DNA of 64,000 nt, from the NCBI GenBank assembly GCA_041749015.1, contig JBGTCD010000108.1, forward strand, positions 8,082-72,081, written 5' to 3'. The notes below the pieces were generated by a model. It was not told where the DNA came from. It worked only from the letters and a program-made list of their open reading frames with translations, and made no database searches. The translations under genes and the position numbers were made by a program. The DNA comes from JBGTCD01 sp041749015 (GTDB lineage Bacteria > Bacteroidota > Bacteroidia > Cytophagales > Cyclobacteriaceae). Below, piece by piece: positions 62,171 to 64,000 of this stretch; the first letter of the stretch is position 1; the number at the start of each line of letters is the position of its first letter.

Positions 62171-62334
62171 GTTTACTTTGCTTAAATTTTTTCTTGCAAT
62201 AACAAGGGTTCTAAGTTAAGCAATTTTTGCCATTAACTGCAATTTTATGCTGTTTTATAGGGAATTAAATTATATATTGCGATATATGTGCAGTATTTTG
62301 CAGGAATAAGATGGTTTCACTTTTATGATTGAGT
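62171..62334. promoter_or_regulatory. Divergent control region between GHL10 lipoprotein and deoR
   Basis: 164 AT-rich bases. The only structure I see is ATATAT-TGCG-ATATAT at 62272-62287, a short inverted repeat that could bind the adjacent DeoR protein. No full promoter consensus is visible on either strand, though TATTTTG at about 62294 is near-consensus. Confidence 0.3.
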
Positions 62335-63084
62335 ATGTTAAAAGAGGAGCGTAAGCGTATTATTTCTGACCAGGTCAGGCTTCACAACAGGGTATTGATC
62401 ACAGACCTTTCTGAGAAATTGGAAGTTTCAATTGATACTGTAAGAAGGGATGTGAAGGAGCTGGACTCAGAGCGGGTACTTAAGAAGGTGCATGGGGGTG
62501 CTATTTCTTTGGGTTACAATACCCCCTATATCAAGGAGGAGGAAATCTATCATCAGGAGAAGAAAGCACTTATAGCCCAAAAAGCTATAGGGTTGCTCCA
62601 GGATGGACAGGTAATTTTAATTGGAGGCGGGACAACCAATATGGAATTGGCGCGATTGCTGCCTGACAATTTGCATCTCACGGTTTTCACTCCAAGCATA
62701 CCAGTTGCCTCTCGTTTATTATTGCATCCCAATTCTGAGGTGTTTTTCATTGGAGGCAAACTATCTCACCATGCAAAAATTTCAATAGGGGGCACACCCA
62801 TTAATGCACTTTCCCAAATCAGGGTTGACCTGTGTTTTTTGGGTACCGGCTATCTGGATCCGGAGCACGGACTCACAGAAATTGACCTGGAAATTATTGA
62901 AATAAAAAGAACTATGATTGCAGCATCCAAAAAAACCATTTTGCTTACTATTTCTGAAAAACTCAACACTGCACAGCGGTATAAGACTTGTGATCTTTCA
63001 TCCATTCATACTTTGATCACAGAGCTTGATCCAAAAGCTGAAATTTTAGACCCATTCAGAAGCCAATTAAACTATATTTACTAA
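62335..63084 (+). CDS. DeoR/GlpR-family transcriptional regulator (right copy)
   Basis: A 249-residue repressor closely related to the one at 46710-47474. The helix-turn-helix has LITDLSEKLEVSIDTVRRDV and KKVHGGAI; the effector domain has VILIGGGTTNMELARLLP, FFIGGKLSHHAKISIGG and GLTEIDLEIIEIKRTMI. Both end with the shared ITELDP segment. The effector is probably a sugar phosphate such as GlcNAc-6-P or MurNAc-6-P, an inference from the locus. The ATG at 62335 is preferred to a TTG at 62329. It is followed after 102 bases by the GH3 gene. Confidence 0.9.
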   Translation: MLKEERKRIISDQVRLHNRVLITDLSEKLEVSIDTVRRDVKELDSERVLKKVHGGAISLGYNTPYIKEEEIYHQEKKALIAQKAIGLLQDGQVILIGGGTTNMELARLLPDNLHLTVFTPSIPVASRLLLHPNSEVFFIGGKLSHHAKISIGGTPINALSQIRVDLCFLGTGYLDPEHGLTEIDLEIIEIKRTMIAASKKTILLTISEKLNTAQRYKTCDLSSIHTLITELDPKAEILDPFRSQLNYIY

Positions 63085-63099
63085 CATCAAGTTTGAATG

Positions 63100-63138
63100 G
63101 GCCTTTAAAACAACCTTTTGAATAGTTTTAAAATGGCC
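63100..63138. promoter_or_regulatory. Inverted repeat between deoR and the GH3 gene
   Basis: GGCC-TTTAAAAC (63100-63111) faces GTTTTAAA-AT-GGCC (63125-63138): eight paired bases, then four more beyond a two-base bulge, with a 13-base loop. It may be a regulator site for the GH3 gene or a weak terminator for deoR. Confidence 0.4.
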
Positions 63139-63186
63139 AATTGCATCAAAAAAAATTCTAAAAGTAAATTACCCTGAGATCAGTAA

Positions 63187-64000
63187 ATGATGATTGAGAA
63201 AAGAGGTTTTGATGAGAATATGGCAATTCACCAGAAAGCGGGCCAGCTTTTTTTTGCCGCAGCATATATCAATGATGATGACCAGGCAATCAAAGAAACA
63301 GAAAAGCTCATCACAGATTTTGGAGTGGGGGGCCTTATTTTTTTTCATAGCAGGATTAGCGCCAATACCGCCTTTGAAGGACCCAAAACTGTAGTGAGAA
63401 ACGAGCAGTCGCTTAAGCGGATGATCCAGCTAATTCAGCATTATCAAAGCCTTTCCAAAATCCCCTTAATCATTTCTATCGATGCAGAGTGGGGCCTCTC
63501 CATGAGAGTAGAAAATACTCCCAAGTATCCCTATGCAGTGACCCTGGGGGCATTGACAACTGAGAAAATAGACCTGATCTTTGAAGTAGGAAAGCTTGTA
63601 GGCAACGACTTGAAAAAAGCCGGAGTCCATCTCAACATGGCCCCTGTTGTGGATATTAATGATAATCCAAAAAACCCGGTCATTGGCTACAGATCATTTG
63701 GTAGCAATAAAGAAGCAGTGGCTGAAAAGGCCTATGCCTTCTACCAGGGGATGAAAGCTTCTGGGGTCTCCGGATGTTATAAGCATTTCCCAGGGCACGG
63801 TAATACCTATGTAGACTCTCATTTAGGATTGCCCATAGTCGAAAAAGACAAGGATACTCTATATTCCAATGAGTTATTCCCCTTTATTCATGGCGTGTCA
63901 AAGGGGATTGATGCCGTGATGATTGCTCATTTAGCCATGCCAGCCCTAACTCTTGGGGAGAGGATCCCCGCCACGCTTTCAAGCACCATTATCAAAGGCA
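63187..64000 (+). CDS. GH3 beta-N-acetylglucosaminidase (NagZ-like), cut by window end
   Basis: A family 3 glycoside hydrolase; the first 271 codons are in the window and the frame is open at the end. The TIM barrel has IPLIISIDAEWGLSMRV, VHLNMAPVVDINDNPKNPVI and YRSFGSNKEAVAEKAYAFYQ. The loop CYKHFPGHGNTYVDSHLGLP holds the Asp-x-His that serves as acid/base in NagZ-type enzymes. The nucleophile should lie beyond base 64000. Such enzymes release GlcNAc from GlcNAc-MurNAc products. No signal peptide is seen with the ATG at 63187 (or 63190), suggesting a cytoplasmic place unless the start is elsewhere. Confidence 0.88.
   Translation, partial: MMIEKRGFDENMAIHQKAGQLFFAAAYINDDDQAIKETEKLITDFGVGGLIFFHSRISANTAFEGPKTVVRNEQSLKRMIQLIQHYQSLSKIPLIISIDAEWGLSMRVENTPKYPYAVTLGALTTEKIDLIFEVGKLVGNDLKKAGVHLNMAPVVDINDNPKNPVIGYRSFGSNKEAVAEKAYAFYQGMKASGVSGCYKHFPGHGNTYVDSHLGLPIVEKDKDTLYSNELFPFIHGVSKGIDAVMIAHLAMPALTLGERIPATLSSTIIKG

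Overview
The window comes from a chromosome of a member of the Bacteroidota, most likely a Cytophagales-type organism. The signs are a SusC/SusD pair, a type IX secretion C-terminal sorting domain, Bacteroidota-style promoters (TTTG, about 19-21 bases, TAnnTTTG), a single-chain glycyl-tRNA synthetase, and the order coaX - outer membrane protein - TPR protein - lptC - CorC-like - PpiD-like. Most starts lack a clear Shine-Dalgarno sequence, also usual for this phylum. I see no phage, plasmid backbone, CRISPR array or complete insertion sequence.

Layout. 1-20 kb is mostly minus-strand housekeeping: a fused hydantoinase/5-oxoprolinase (cut by the window start), a MaoC-type hydratase, lspA, ileS, an MMPL/RND exporter, a DUF4143 ATPase preceded by a four-copy 33-bp repeat array, dgt, an MtfA-type peptidase, glyS, a PAS histidine kinase and argH. 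19-29 kb holds tRNA-Val, a glycerophosphodiesterase, an amino-acid dehydrogenase, an NhaD-type antiporter, lysC-ribH, a TPR protein, pdhA, recF-DUF721 and anmK. 29-37 kb is a cell-envelope operon: coaX, an outer membrane protein, a TPR protein, lptC, a CorC-like protein and PpiD. 37-43.4 kb holds DUF493, a pterin dehydratase, rsmI, an Lnt-like membrane protein without nitrilase domain, an IMPase, a radical SAM/SPASM protein, an Lnb-type (DUF4105) protein and DUF4230. The IMPase/radical SAM boundary is duplicated, with a gene remnant between. 43.4-44.5 kb is a cluster of palindromic repeats around an AT-rich orphan gene.

44.5-64 kb looks like one amino-sugar or peptidoglycan-glycan utilisation locus. 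It has murQ, a small secreted Cys protein and a MurK-like sugar kinase on the left. Next come a DeoR regulator, SusC, SusD, two surface lipoproteins, a T9SS-secreted GHL10 glycosidase and a metallophosphoesterase. An opposing operon holds a GHL10 lipoprotein, a GNAT acetyltransferase and an AmpG-like permease, followed by a second DeoR regulator and a NagZ-like GH3 that runs off the end. Reading these together, denuded peptidoglycan strands or similar MurNAc/GlcNAc glycans would be cut outside, imported by SusCD, trimmed by GH3, moved inward by the permease, phosphorylated by the kinase and cleaved by MurQ. AnmK at 28-29 kb would feed the same MurNAc-6-phosphate pool. The substrate is an inference from gene families.

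The least explained structures are the 33-bp repeat array at 11,895-12,015, the altered GIHH signature of IleRS, the duplicated suhB/radical SAM junction, and the palindrome cluster at 43.4-44.5 kb.
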